NCBI RefSeq assembly: GCF_004791165.1
Contig: NZ_SRUZ01000001.1
Location: 416,382 to 480,381 of the forward strand
DNA from: Mesorhizobium sp. M8A.F.Ca.ET.218.01.1.1
GTDB taxonomy: Bacteria > Pseudomonadota > Alphaproteobacteria > Rhizobiales > Rhizobiaceae
Direction of reading: 5' to 3'
DNA length: 64,000 bases
The first letter of the stretch is position 1. Every line of letters begins with the position of its first letter. Below are positions 55,620-64,000 of this stretch, one piece after another. The position numbers were made by a program, and so were the translations under genes. The notes beneath the pieces were generated by a model. It made no database searches, was not told the origin of the DNA, and saw only the letters and a list, made by a program, of their open reading frames with translations.

Positions 55620-58600
55620 AGGGCTTTAACCTCTCCGAATGGGCGCTCAACCACCGCTCGCTGGTCTGGTATTTCATGCTGGTCTTCGTGGTGGCCGGCA
55701 TCTTCTCCTATCTCAATCTCGGCCGCGAGGAAGATCCCAACTTCACCATCAAGACCATGATCATCCAGGCCAACTGGCCGGGCGCCTCGGTGAAGGAGAC
55801 GGTGCAGCAGGTGACCGATCGCATCGAGAAAAAGCTCGAGGAACTCGACAGCCTCGACTACACCAAGTCGGTGACGACAGCCGGCCAGACTGTCATCTTC
55901 GTCAACCTGAAGGACACCACCAAGGCGCGCGACGTCGCGCCGAACTGGCTTCAGGTGCGCAACATGGTCAACGACATCAAGGCGCAGTTTCCGCAAGGCG
56001 TGCAGGGACCGTTCTTCAACGACCGCTTCGGCGACGTCTACGGCAACATCTATGCCTTCACCGCCGACGGGCTGACGCCACGCCAATTGCGCGACTATGT
56101 GGAGGATGTGCGAACCAAGATCCTGACCGTGCCCAATGCCGGCAAGGTCGATCTGGTCGGTGCGCAGGACGAGGCGATCTATCTCGAATTCTCGACCCGC
56201 CAGATCGCCGCGCTTGGCCTCAACCAGCAGCAAATCGTGGCCAGCCTGCAAGCGCAGAACGCGATCACGCCGTCCGGCGTCATCCAGTCCGGGCCGGAGC
56301 GCATCAGCGTGCGCGTCGGCGGCCAGTTCGCCTCCGAGGAGAGCCTGCGCGCCATCAATCTGCGCGTCAACGACCGGTTCTTCCGGCTGAGCGACGTGGC
56401 GACGATCACGCGCGGTTATGCCGACCCCCCGACAGCCCTGTTCCGCTTCAACGGCCAGGATGCGATCGGGCTTGCCATCGGCATGAAGCCCAACGCCAAT
56501 CTGCTCAAGTTCGGCGAAGCGCTGCATGAGGAGATGGACAAGGTGCTGGCCGACCTGCCGGTCGGCGTCGGCGTGCATCTGGTCGCCGACCAGCCTGTCA
56601 TCGTCGAGGAGGCGGTCTCGGGCTTCACGCGCGCGCTGTTCGAGGCGGTGGCGATCGTGCTTGCCGTCTCTTTCATCAGCCTCGGCATGCGGGCCGGCTT
56701 CGTCGTCGCGCTGTCGATCCCGCTGGTGCTGGCCATCACCTTCACCGTCATGGAGTATCTCGGCATATCGCTGCAGCGCATTTCACTCGGCGCGCTGATC
56801 ATCGCGCTCGGGCTGCTGGTCGACGATGCGATGATCGCGGTCGAAATGATGGTGGCGCGGCTGGAGGTTGGCGACACCCTGCGCAGGGCGGCGACCTATG
56901 TCTACACCTCGACCGCCTTCCCGATGCTGACCGGCACGCTGGTGACGGTCGCCGGCTTCATCCCGATCGGCCTCAACTCGAGCGCGGCAGGCGAGTACAC
57001 CTTCACGCTGTTCGTCGTCATCGCGGTGTCGCTCTTGGTGTCATGGATCGTGGCGGTGCTGTTCGCGCCGCTGCTTGGCGTCACCATCCTGCCGGCGACG
57101 ATGAAGGAGAAGCATCACGACCAACCAGGGCGGTTCACGTCGCTGTTCCGGCGCGTGCTTGTCGGCTCGGTGCGCCATCACTGGCTGACGATCGTCGTGA
57201 CCGTGCTCCTGTTCGGTGGCTCGATCGCCGGCTTCGGGCTCGTCCAGCAACAGTTCTTCCCGCCTTCCGACCGGCCGGAGCTGATCGTCGACTGGAACCT
57301 GCCGCAGAACTCGTCGATCACCGAGACGCGCGACCAGATGGAGCGCTTCGAACAGCGGGCGCTGGTCGGCAATCCCGACATCGACCACTTCTCCTCCTAT
57401 ATCGGCCAGGGCGCGGTGCGCTTCGTGCTGGCCTATGACGTGCAGCCCGCCAATCCCTATTTCGGCCAGACCGTGATCGTCACCAAGAGCATCGAGGCGC
57501 GCAACCGGGTGAAGCCGGCGCTGGAGAAGCTGCTGCGCGCGGAGTTCGTCGGCACCGACGCCTTCGTCAAGCCGCTCGAGCTTGGGCCACCGGTCGGGCG
57601 CCCGGTGCAATATCGCGTCGGCGGCCCTGACATCCAGACGGTGCGGGAACTGGCGCAGCAATTCGCCGGCATCATCTCGGCCAATCCGAAACTTGCCGCA
57701 CCCACCTTCGACTGGAACGAACCACAGCGCGTGCTGAGGGTCGACGTGCTGCAGGACAAGGCGCGCCAGCTTGGCATCACCTCCTCCGATATCGCCAGCA
57801 CGCTGAACAGCACGGTGGGCGGATCGACGATCACCCAGGTGCGTGACGCGACCTACCTGATCAATGTCGTGGCCCGTTCGCGCGGGGCCGAGCGCGGCTC
57901 GATCGAGACGCTGCAGAACATCCAGCTGCCGACGGGCAATGGCGAGGCTATCCCGCTCGCGGCGGTTGCCAATTTCCGCTACGATCTGGAGCAGCCGACG
58001 GTGTGGCGGCGTGACCGCATCCCGACCATCACCGTGCGCGCCGGCCTGGTTGGCGACGTGCTGCCGGCGACCGTCGTCAACGAGCTGAAACCGTCGGTCG
58101 ACGCCTTCATCACCAAGCTGCCGCCCGGCTATTCGGTCGAGACCGCCGGCTCCGTCGAGGAAAGCGCCAAGAGCCAGGGGCCGATCGCCGCCGTCGTGCC
58201 GCTGATGCTGTTCGTGATGGCGACCATCCTGATGGTGCAGTTGCAGAGCTTCCAGCGCCTGTTCCTGGTCGTGGCGGTCGCGCCGCTCGGACTGATCGGT
58301 GTGGTGGCGGCGCTGGTGCCGAGTGGCGCGCCGCTCGGCTTCGTCGCCATCCTCGGGGTGCTGGCGCTGATCGGCATCCTGATCCGCAACTCGGTCATCC
58401 TGATCGTGCAGATCGAGGATCTTGTCGCTGAAGGCAAGGATCGCTGGGCCGCCGTCATCGAGGCGACGGAGCATCGCATGCGGCCGATCGCGCTGACCGC
58501 CGCCGCCGCCAGCCTGGCGCTGATCCCGATCGCGCGCGAAGTGTTCTGGGGGCCGATGGCCTATGCCATGATGGGCGGCATCATCGCTGGTACGGCGATC

Positions 58601-58714
58601 ACGCTGCTGTTCCTGCCGGCGCTTTATGTGACGTGGTTCAGGATCAAGGAGCCGAAGCAAGGGGACGACCCATCCGTTCCGGAGAACGGCGAACTGGCGC
58701 AAGGTTCGACTTAA
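55616..58714 (+). CDS. RND-family efflux pump, AcrB/MexB-like inner-membrane transporter
   Basis: The 1032-residue product has about twelve membrane helices and two large periplasmic loops. The proton-relay Asp pair is visible in LGLLVDDAMIAVEMM (TM4), and GVLALIGILIRNSVILIVQIED matches TM10-11. Residues GSIAGFGLVQQQFFPPSDRPEL and NLGREEDPNFTIKTM are typical of the HAE1 hydrophobe/amphiphile group or a close relative. The start ATG 55616 overlaps the second adaptor (ATGA). No TolC-like channel and no regulator are adjacent. Substrates cannot be read from the sequence. Confidence 0.94.
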   Translation: MKGFNLSEWALNHRSLVWYFMLVFVVAGIFSYLNLGREEDPNFTIKTMIIQANWPGASVKETVQQVTDRIEKKLEELDSLDYTKSVTTAGQTVIFVNLKDTTKARDVAPNWLQVRNMVNDIKAQFPQGVQGPFFNDRFGDVYGNIYAFTADGLTPRQLRDYVEDVRTKILTVPNAGKVDLVGAQDEAIYLEFSTRQIAALGLNQQQIVASLQAQNAITPSGVIQSGPERISVRVGGQFASEESLRAINLRVNDRFFRLSDVATITRGYADPPTALFRFNGQDAIGLAIGMKPNANLLKFGEALHEEMDKVLADLPVGVGVHLVADQPVIVEEAVSGFTRALFEAVAIVLAVSFISLGMRAGFVVALSIPLVLAITFTVMEYLGISLQRISLGALIIALGLLVDDAMIAVEMMVARLEVGDTLRRAATYVYTSTAFPMLTGTLVTVAGFIPIGLNSSAAGEYTFTLFVVIAVSLLVSWIVAVLFAPLLGVTILPATMKEKHHDQPGRFTSLFRRVLVGSVRHHWLTIVVTVLLFGGSIAGFGLVQQQFFPPSDRPELIVDWNLPQNSSITETRDQMERFEQRALVGNPDIDHFSSYIGQGAVRFVLAYDVQPANPYFGQTVIVTKSIEARNRVKPALEKLLRAEFVGTDAFVKPLELGPPVGRPVQYRVGGPDIQTVRELAQQFAGIISANPKLAAPTFDWNEPQRVLRVDVLQDKARQLGITSSDIASTLNSTVGGSTITQVRDATYLINVVARSRGAERGSIETLQNIQLPTGNGEAIPLAAVANFRYDLEQPTVWRRDRIPTITVRAGLVGDVLPATVVNELKPSVDAFITKLPPGYSVETAGSVEESAKSQGPIAAVVPLMLFVMATILMVQLQSFQRLFLVVAVAPLGLIGVVAALVPSGAPLGFVAILGVLALIGILIRNSVILIVQIEDLVAEGKDRWAAVIEATEHRMRPIALTAAAASLALIPIAREVFWGPMAYAMMGGIIAGTAITLLFLPALYVTWFRIKEPKQGDDPSVPENGELAQGST

Positions 58715-58726
58715 GATCCTGCAGTA

Positions 58727-59065
58727 TCACTCGTTATCGTTGGAGGGCGAGGGGAGTGATTTGGCGCGCTGCCAAGGCGACGATTTGGAGCTGCGCCAAG
58801 CATGCCAACCTTTCGGCAAATCGGCCAACGCCAAGATGCTTTCATCCCGCCGAACCACCTCCTGCAGGCCGACGAGCATTATCTCACGTTCGTTCCGATC
58901 TCGAGTGTCGCTGCTGTGAAACTGCCAGCTGCCACCTTCTTCGTTGTAGATGTCGTCGTGGTCAGCTTCATGCACGACGTATGCGATCCAATCGTCAGAT
59001 TTGAATATACTCTTGTCCGATAGCACCGCGACATTGGGTGGATCTGCAAACTTCCATTCCCCCAT
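58727..59065 (-). CDS. Uncharacterised 112-residue protein, Imm33/DUF2185-like
   Basis: The product opens MGEWKFADPPNVAVLSDKSI and shows FKSDDWIAYVVHEADHDDIY, a central GGSWQFHSSD block and a C-terminal half EVVRRDESILALADLPKGWHAWR. The D-x-S-I-x2-L-x-D-L-P-x-G-W-x-A-x-R pattern resembles the DUF2185 family, one branch of which is a polymorphic-toxin immunity protein (Imm33). The match is by eye and weak. ATG 59065 is chosen; a frame to 59242 is unsupported. No toxin gene is next to it. It is convergent with the RND pump gene, 12 bases away. Confidence 0.6.
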   Translation of the reverse strand: MGEWKFADPPNVAVLSDKSIFKSDDWIAYVVHEADHDDIYNEEGGSWQFHSSDTRDRNEREIMLVGLQEVVRRDESILALADLPKGWHAWRSSKSSPWQRAKSLPSPSNDNE

Positions 59066-59103
59066 GGAATTCCCCCGTTGGTCTGTGCACAGGAAGAGCG
59101 AAT

Positions 59104-59853
59104 TCAGGCGGTTCTTACAAACCCGTCGCTGGCTCGCAGCAGGTTGCGCGTATAATCCTTTGTCACACGGCGCTCGACCAGATCGTTTGCCACCAGATTT
59201 TCCACTGCCTCGCCGCCCTGCATCACCATCAGACGCTCGCACATATGGGTGATGATGGCGAGGTCGTGGCTGACCATCAGGAAGGTCAGCTTGCGCCGCC
59301 GCCGGACTTCCTCCAGCAGGTTGAGCACTTCCGCCTGCACGGAGGCGTCGAGCGCCGAGGTCGGCTCGTCTAGCAGCAGGATCGAGGGCTCGAGGATCAG
59401 CGCGCGGGCGATCGCGACACGCTGGCGCTGGCCGCCCGAGAGCTGGTGCGCGTAACGGAAGCGAAAACCGTTGCCGAGGCCGACCTCGTCGAGCGCGCGC
59501 TCGATGCGCTTTTCGCCGTCGGCAAAGCCGTGGATGGCGAGCGGCTCCTGCAGCAGGCGGTCGACCGTCTGGCGCGGGTGCAGCGACCCATACGGATCTT
59601 GGAAGACCATCTGCACTTCGCGGTAAAAGGCCTTATCGCGGCGCGCGCCGAGCGTCTTGCCGTTGACGGCGATGCTGCCCGAGGCGACCGGCGCGAGACC
59701 GACGATGGCTCGCAGCAATGTCGATTTCCCGGAACCGGATTCACCGACCAGGCCGAAGGATTCACCCGGCTGTACATCAAGGCTGACGCCCTTCAGCGCG
59801 CGAAAGCGGTCGAAGATCACCTCCAGCGTGTCGACGGCAATCGCTGATGTCAT
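59104..59853 (-). CDS. Peptide/nickel-type ABC transporter ATP-binding protein (OppF/DppF-like)
   Basis: The 249-residue ATPase has Walker A GLVGESGSGKSTLLRAI, Q-loop VFQDPYGSLHPRQT, signature LSGGQRQRVAIARAL, Walker B ILLLDEPTSALD and the switch His in VSHDLAI. PYGSLHPR is typical of OppF/DppF. The start ATG 59853 overlaps the OppD-like stop as ATGA. It is the last gene of the operon SBP-permease-permease-ATPase-ATPase. Confidence 0.92.
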   Translation of the reverse strand: MTSAIAVDTLEVIFDRFRALKGVSLDVQPGESFGLVGESGSGKSTLLRAIVGLAPVASGSIAVNGKTLGARRDKAFYREVQMVFQDPYGSLHPRQTVDRLLQEPLAIHGFADGEKRIERALDEVGLGNGFRFRYAHQLSGGQRQRVAIARALILEPSILLLDEPTSALDASVQAEVLNLLEEVRRRRKLTFLMVSHDLAIITHMCERLMVMQGGEAVENLVANDLVERRVTKDYTRNLLRASDGFVRTA

Positions 59854-60695
59854 GCCGCCCACTCCGGCTTGCGGTCGAGCACAGGCAGCGGGTGACGGTC
59901 GGCGCCGATCTTGGGCATGCAGTTGAGCAGGCCGCGCGTATAGGGATGCTGGGCCTGGCTGAGTTCCGAGGCCTTGAGTTGTTCGACCACCTTGCCGGCA
60001 TACATGACGATGACGCGGTCGCAGAAGGAGGAAACCAGGCGCAGATCGTGCGAGATGAAGACCAGTCCCATGCCCCGCTCCGCGACCAGCCGGTCGAGGA
60101 TACCGAGCACATCGAGCTGCACGGTGACGTCGAGCGCCGAGGTCGGCTCGTCGGCGATCATCATTTCCGGCCCGGCGATCAGCATCATGGCGATCATGGC
60201 GCGCTGGCCCATGCCGCCCGACACTTCGTGCGGGTGAAGGTCGAAGACGCGTTTGGGATCGCGGATCTGCACCGCCTCGAGCATGGCCAGCGCACGCTCG
60301 CGCGCCTCGGCCTTGCCGACCTTTTCGTGCGTGCGCAGCGTCTCGACGATCTGGCGGCCGATGCTCATCACCGGGTCGAGCGAATATTTCGGATCCTGCA
60401 GGATCATGGCGATGCGGTTGCCCCGCAACGCGCGGCGTTGGCGTGGCGAGATGCCGAGCAGGTCGATGCCGTCGAAGGTCAATTTATTGGCCGATATCCG
60501 GGCCTGCGGCGGCGTCAGGCCCATGATGGCGCGGCCCGTTTGCGACTTGCCCGACCCGGACTCGCCGACGATGCCGAGGCGTTCCCGGCCAAGCGAAAAG
60601 GAAACGCCGCGCACCGCCTCGACCATGCCCGTGCGGGTCGGAAAGGTGACCCGCAGGTCATCCACCTCAAGCAGGGTCCCAGTTCGGCCGTTCAT
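59850..60695 (-). CDS. Peptide/nickel-type ABC transporter ATP-binding protein (OppD/DppD-like)
   Basis: The 281-residue ATPase has Walker A GIVGESGSGKSQTGRAI, Q-loop LQDPKYSLDPVMSIG, the OppD-type signature VSGGMGQRAMIAMMLI, Walker B MMIADEPTSALD, switch SHDLRLV, and a C-terminal extension with HPYTRGLL and PVLDRKPE. The OppD Cys-rich Fe-S tail is absent. ATG 60695 (MNGRTGTLLEVDDLRV) overlaps the permease stop as ATGA. An open frame upstream covers the permease gene in another reading frame and is an artefact. Confidence 0.92.
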   Translation of the reverse strand: MNGRTGTLLEVDDLRVTFPTRTGMVEAVRGVSFSLGRERLGIVGESGSGKSQTGRAIMGLTPPQARISANKLTFDGIDLLGISPRQRRALRGNRIAMILQDPKYSLDPVMSIGRQIVETLRTHEKVGKAEARERALAMLEAVQIRDPKRVFDLHPHEVSGGMGQRAMIAMMLIAGPEMMIADEPTSALDVTVQLDVLGILDRLVAERGMGLVFISHDLRLVSSFCDRVIVMYAGKVVEQLKASELSQAQHPYTRGLLNCMPKIGADRHPLPVLDRKPEWAA

Positions 60696-61618
60696 TGGTC
60701 GCCACTCCGAGGATCGAGCGCGTCGCGCAGGCCGTCGCCGAGCAGGTTGAAGCCGAGGCTGACGATCAGGATTGCGAAGCCCGGCGCACCGGCCACCCAC
60801 CATTGGTCGAGGATGAAGCGCCGGCCCGAAGCGATCATGGTGCCCCATTCCGGCAGCGGCGGCTGCGCGCCAAGGCCGAGGAAGCCGAGGCCCGCGGCCG
60901 TCAGGATGATGCCGGCCATGTCGAGCGTCACGCGGATGATCAGCGAGGAGATGCATAGCGGCATGATGTGGCGCAACACGATGCGGAAGGGAGAGGCGCC
61001 CATCAGTTGCACCGCCTTGATGTAGTCCGAGTTGCGCACGGTGAGCGTCTCGGCACGCGCGATGCGGGCATAGGGCGGCCAGGAGGTGATGGCGATCGCC
61101 AGCACGGCGTTCTCGATGCCGGGGCCAAGGGCGGCGACGAAGGCCAGCGCCAGCACCAGTTTGGGGAAGGCAAGGAAGATATCGGTGACGCGCATCAGGA
61201 TCGCGTCGGTCCAGCCGCCGGCATAGCCGGCGACGGTGCCGACCAGGAGCCCGATGGGTGCGGCGATGATGGCGACCAGGACGACGACATAAAGCGTCCA
61301 ACGCGAACCGTAGAGGATGCGCGAATAGATGTCGCGGCCGAGATCGTCGGTGCCGAACCAGTGCTGGGCACTCGGCGCCAGCAGACGCGCGTTCTTCAGG
61401 TCGCCGAAGGTCGGCGAATACGGCGCCAGCACACCGGCAAGGGCGGCGACGAGCAGCAGAGCGATGATGATCAGCAGGCCGACAAAGGCCAAACGATTGG
61501 CGGAAAAGCGCCGCCAGGCGACATAGGCGCGACCGAGCCTTGCCTGCATCCGCGATGCCGGCCGCTCCGACAACAACCATTCGAGACGGGAGAAGGGGCG
61601 GGCGTCGGAGACGGTCAT
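60692..61618 (-). CDS. Peptide/nickel-type ABC transporter permease (OppC/DppC-like)
   Basis: The 308-residue permease has an N-terminal basic segment, a first helix (LIIIALLLVAALAGVLA), then HWFGTDDLGRDIYSRILYGSR, diagnostic of DppC/OppC. About five further helices follow, with the EAA loop ARIARAETLTVRNSDYIKAV. The protein ends DGLRDALDPRSGDQ. A 196-base repeat-filled gap separates it from the OppB-like gene upstream, although both belong to the same operon. Confidence 0.92.
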   Translation of the reverse strand: MTVSDARPFSRLEWLLSERPASRMQARLGRAYVAWRRFSANRLAFVGLLIIIALLLVAALAGVLAPYSPTFGDLKNARLLAPSAQHWFGTDDLGRDIYSRILYGSRWTLYVVVLVAIIAAPIGLLVGTVAGYAGGWTDAILMRVTDIFLAFPKLVLALAFVAALGPGIENAVLAIAITSWPPYARIARAETLTVRNSDYIKAVQLMGASPFRIVLRHIMPLCISSLIIRVTLDMAGIILTAAGLGFLGLGAQPPLPEWGTMIASGRRFILDQWWVAGAPGFAILIVSLGFNLLGDGLRDALDPRSGDQ

Positions 61619-61641
61619 GACGATGCCTCTTGAAGCCGTCG

Positions 61642-61775
61642 ACCCCCACTCCGGTCTGCTTCGCAGACCATCTCGCCCCCGGTCGATGGAGGAGAGGAAA
61701 GGCGCCAGGCGTGCGGCTGCCTTTTCCTCTCCCCCGGACAGGGGGAGAGGTGGCCCGAAGGGCCGGAGTGGGGGT
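61642..61775. repeat. Mosaic intergenic repeat inside the ABC operon
   Basis: The outer 13-bp inverted repeats are ACCCCCACTCCGG (61642-61654) and CCGGAGTGGGGGT (61763-61775). Inside are three hairpins: GGTCTGC/GCAGACC (61653-61669), CCTCTCCCCC/GGGGGAGAGG with a 5-base loop (61726-61750) and GGCCC/GGGCC (61752-61764). This is a typical rhizobial mosaic element. It sits between the OppB- and OppC-like genes, where it could reduce downstream expression. Confidence 0.78.
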
Positions 61776-61814
61776 GATTTGCCGCAGCCAAGCCCGAAAG
61801 CGCGATACCTCTGC

Positions 61815-62876
61815 TCATCCGGTCTTCGTCCTCGGGTCGAGCACGCGGTAGAGAAGATCGGACAGGAGATTGATGCCGATGAACACCGAGCCGATGACGA
61901 TGGTGCCGCCGAGCACGGCGTTCATGTCGGCGTTCTGCAGCGAGTTGGTGATGTAGAGGCCGATGCCCGGCCAGGAGAAGACGGTCTCGGTCAGCACCGA
62001 GCCCTCGAGCAGCCCGGCATAGGACAACGCGATCACGGTCACCATCGGCACGGCGGCATTGCGCAGCGCGTGGCCCCAGATGATACGGGTTTCCGACAGG
62101 CCCTTGGCGCGCGCGGCGACGACGTATTCCTGGGCGAGTTCATTGAGCATGAACGAGCGCGTCATGCGGCTGATATAGGCGAGCGAGAAATAGCCGAGCA
62201 GCGAGGCCGGCAGGATGATGTGACGGAAGGCGTCGTAAAAGACATCCCACTGCCCCTGCATCGCGGAGTCGAGAAGGTAGAAGCCGGTGACCGGCGTGAA
62301 AGTGTATTCGTAGACGACGTCGAGCCGAGCCGGGAAGGCCACCCATTGCAGCTTGGCGTAGAACAGCACCAGGGCCAGCAGGCCCAGCCAGAAGATGGGC
62401 ACGGAATAGCCGATCAGGCCGATGATGCGCACAATCTGATCGACGAGGCTACCGCGTTTGACCGCGGCCAGCACTCCCAGCGGCACACCGAACAGCGCGC
62501 CGATCAGTGTCCCCAATGTCGCCAGTTCCGTCGTTGCGGGAAGAGCGCGGCGGATGTCGGTCATGACGGGATTGGTGGTCAGCACGGAGATGCCGAAATC
62601 GCCGCTCAGCGCATGTTTCACATAGATGTAGAACTGCTCGATCAACGGCAGGTCGAGGCCCATCTCGCGGCGCGTTCGCTCCACGACATTGGCGGGTGCC
62701 CGGTCGCCGAGCACGGCCAGCACCGGGTCGATCGGGATGACGCGGCCAATGAAGAAAGTGACCGCGAGAAGACCGAGATAGGTCGTCACCGCAATGACCA
62801 GGAAGCGGCCAAGCGATGATGCAAGGGCGACGGCGCGGGCGCTGCCGCGCCCGCTTTCGTTTTCAATCGTGCTCAT
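61815..62876 (-). CDS. Peptide/nickel-type ABC transporter permease (OppB/DppB-like)
   Basis: The 353-residue permease has the first helix ITTYLGLLAVTFFIGRVIP-like, then ANVVERTRREMGLDLPLIEQF, typical of DppB. The EAA loop AQEYVVAARAKGLSETRIIWGHALRNA, LLEGSVLTETVFSWPGIG and the C-terminal LYRVLDPRTKTG are hallmarks of DppB/OppB. The gap to the binding-protein gene upstream is 18 bases, so it is co-transcribed. A 38-residue cytoplasmic N-terminus is longer than usual. Confidence 0.92.
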   Translation of the reverse strand: MSTIENESGRGSARAVALASSLGRFLVIAVTTYLGLLAVTFFIGRVIPIDPVLAVLGDRAPANVVERTRREMGLDLPLIEQFYIYVKHALSGDFGISVLTTNPVMTDIRRALPATTELATLGTLIGALFGVPLGVLAAVKRGSLVDQIVRIIGLIGYSVPIFWLGLLALVLFYAKLQWVAFPARLDVVYEYTFTPVTGFYLLDSAMQGQWDVFYDAFRHIILPASLLGYFSLAYISRMTRSFMLNELAQEYVVAARAKGLSETRIIWGHALRNAAVPMVTVIALSYAGLLEGSVLTETVFSWPGIGLYITNSLQNADMNAVLGGTIVIGSVFIGINLLSDLLYRVLDPRTKTG

Positions 62877-62894
62877 GCGGCGTGTCCGCGAACA

Positions 62895-64000
62895 CTATTC
62901 CTTGGAGACCGGCCCGACGAAGTTGGTGTCGAAACTCGGACCGAGCGCGAAGCCCTTGAGGTTCTTGCGCAGACCGGCAACTTCCAGCTGCTGGTGGATG
63001 ACGACGAAGGGGCTGGTGTCGAGGATTTTCTTCTCGAGATCCTTGTACATATCGGCGCGCTTGCCCGAATCCTTCTCAAGCAGGGCTGCTTCCGTTTGCT
63101 TGGTCAGGTCCGGAATGTCCCAGGCATTGCGCCAGGCGAGCGTGTGGGACTTGCCGGCATCCGAATTGTCCGGGTTCGAGGCAAAGGTCTGGGCATTGGA
63201 GTTCGGATCGAAATAGTCCTGGCCCCACTGGCCTATATAGATGTCGTGGTTGCGTGCGCGGTATTTGGTCAGCGTCTGCTTGCCGTCGCCAGGGATGATC
63301 TCCAGCTTGATGCCGGCCTGGCCGAGCGTCTGCTGGATGGATTCCGCCATGCCGGTGGTCGGCTGGCCGGTGCGCACGTCCATGGTGACGCTGAAGCCGT
63401 CCGCCAAGCCGGCCTTGGCCAGCAATTCCTTGGCCTTGGCGACGTCGAGCTTGAAGGGGTTTTCGTCGAGTTCGCCCAGCACGCCCTTGGGCAGGAAGGT
63501 CTGGTGGATCTCGCCGATGCCCTTGAGGATGGTCGAACCCAGCGCATCATAGTCGACCAGATATTTGAAGGCCTGACGCACCTCGGGTTTGGCGAGGTTC
63601 GGGTTCTTCTGGTTGAGGCTGATGTAGTAGACGGTGCCCTTGGGCGCGCTGGTCGAGGTGAGGTCGGCGTTCTTGGCGATGGCGTCGAGGTCGTTCGGTT
63701 CGAGGTTGCGGGCAACGTCGATATCGCCGGCCTCGAGCGCCAGGCGTTGCGCCGAGCTTTCCTTCATGTTGCGGTAGATGACGCGGGCGAGCTTGGCCTT
63801 TTCGCCGTAGTAATTGTCGTTGCGTTCCAGGACGACGGCCTCGTTGGCACGCCATTCGCGCAGCTTGAAGGCGCCCGAGCCGGCATAGCCTGTCTTCAGC
63901 CAGGCGTTGCCGAAGTCGTTGTCCCATTTGTAGTCGGCGCTCGGCGTGACCGCCGCGACATGTTCCTTGACCAGCTTGGCGTCGACAACGGAGGCAACGG
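62895..64000 (-). CDS. Peptide/nickel-type ABC transporter substrate-binding protein (5' end outside window)
   Basis: The visible 368 residues are the C-terminal part of an SBP_bac_5 (DppA/OppA) protein; the frame is open to the window edge, so the start and signal peptide lie beyond 64000. Landmarks are GYAGSGAFKLREWRANEAVV, LERNDNYYGEKAKLARVIYR, GTVYYISLNQKNPNLAKPEV, RQAFKYLVDYDAL and QWGQDYFDPNSNAQTF. The class includes dipeptide, nickel and glutathione binders; the ligand is undetermined. It is the first gene of the operon visible here. Confidence 0.92.
   Translation of the reverse strand, partial: VASVVDAKLVKEHVAAVTPSADYKWDNDFGNAWLKTGYAGSGAFKLREWRANEAVVLERNDNYYGEKAKLARVIYRNMKESSAQRLALEAGDIDVARNLEPNDLDAIAKNADLTSTSAPKGTVYYISLNQKNPNLAKPEVRQAFKYLVDYDALGSTILKGIGEIHQTFLPKGVLGELDENPFKLDVAKAKELLAKAGLADGFSVTMDVRTGQPTTGMAESIQQTLGQAGIKLEIIPGDGKQTLTKYRARNHDIYIGQWGQDYFDPNSNAQTFASNPDNSDAGKSHTLAWRNAWDIPDLTKQTEAALLEKDSGKRADMYKDLEKKILDTSPFVVIHQQLEVAGLRKNLKGFALGPSFDTNFVGPVSKE

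Noticed and set aside
57041..58702. 553-codon minus-strand frame antisense to the RND pump
   Set aside because: It is His/Arg/Asp-rich shadow coding with no domain, and the sense gene is certain.

Overview
This window looks like chromosomal core DNA from an alphaproteobacterium of the order Rhizobiales, most probably Mesorhizobium or a close Phyllobacteriaceae relative. The assignment rests on high GC content, the recognised protein families and gene neighbourhoods (rpsT-dnaA-dnaN-recF; irr next to fabA-fabB-fabI; rpsO-pnp; rimP-nusA-ylxR-infB-rbfA-truB; miaB-phoH-ybeY-corC-lnt-praR-metK-trmB), an Irr-type Fur regulator, a perfect rhizobial Irr/ICE operator, and rhizobial intergenic mosaic repeats. 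No database search was run, so the genus is an inference.

Layout. 1-2145: a small Tad/Flp-pilus-like group (stand-alone CpaC-type N domain plus two TadE/TadG-like pseudopilins). 2150-6262: orphan PhnD-like binding protein, deoB, mutM and an enoyl-CoA hydratase. 6443-12915: rpsT with terminator, an 856-base gene-free region with DnaA-box-like sites, then dnaA, dnaN, recF, a MoeB-like E1 enzyme and a GNAT. 12958-18371: a 2-hydroxyacid dehydrogenase, an SH3-domain protein, DUF4260, irr, and the unsaturated fatty acid genes fabA-fabB-fabI. 18501-26570: an EAL protein with degenerate GGDEF, an RsmC-like methyltransferase, rpsO-pnp, a CorA channel, truB and rbfA. 26696-32250: the infB-ylxR-nusA-rimP translation/transcription operon. 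32539-43926: a 54-residue protein, trmB, metK, praR, lnt, a VOC protein, corC, ybeY, phoH, miaB, an acyltransferase, rimI and tsaB. 44035-51768: an iron cluster. 51894-53171: gabT. 53416-58714: an RND pump with two adaptors. 58727-64000: a small immunity-like protein and a dipeptide/nickel-type ABC importer running off the right edge.

The most coherent system is the iron cluster. On the minus strand, imelysin (irpA-like), bfd, bfr, di-haem oxidoreductase (DUF1111), a second imelysin and a DUF1513 protein appear to form one transcription unit. A FAD-dependent ferredoxin-reductase-like gene is divergent from it. A perfect 23-base palindrome containing the ICE core TTTAGAA-N3-TTCTAAA lies between them, and the regulator that would read it, Irr, is encoded in the same window. 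The simplest model is a periplasmic iron-capture/oxidation module co-regulated with ferritin storage and its electron donors.

Other points of note are a probable ParD antitoxin remnant at the end of the reductase gene, a premature-terminator-like leader before rimP, three tandem hairpins between rpsO and pnp, palindromes between praR and metK, a 9-base inverted repeat phased by 30 bp between irr and fabA, and a MoeB homologue that has lost its zinc cysteines. No tRNA, rRNA, CRISPR array, intact transposase or prophage was seen.
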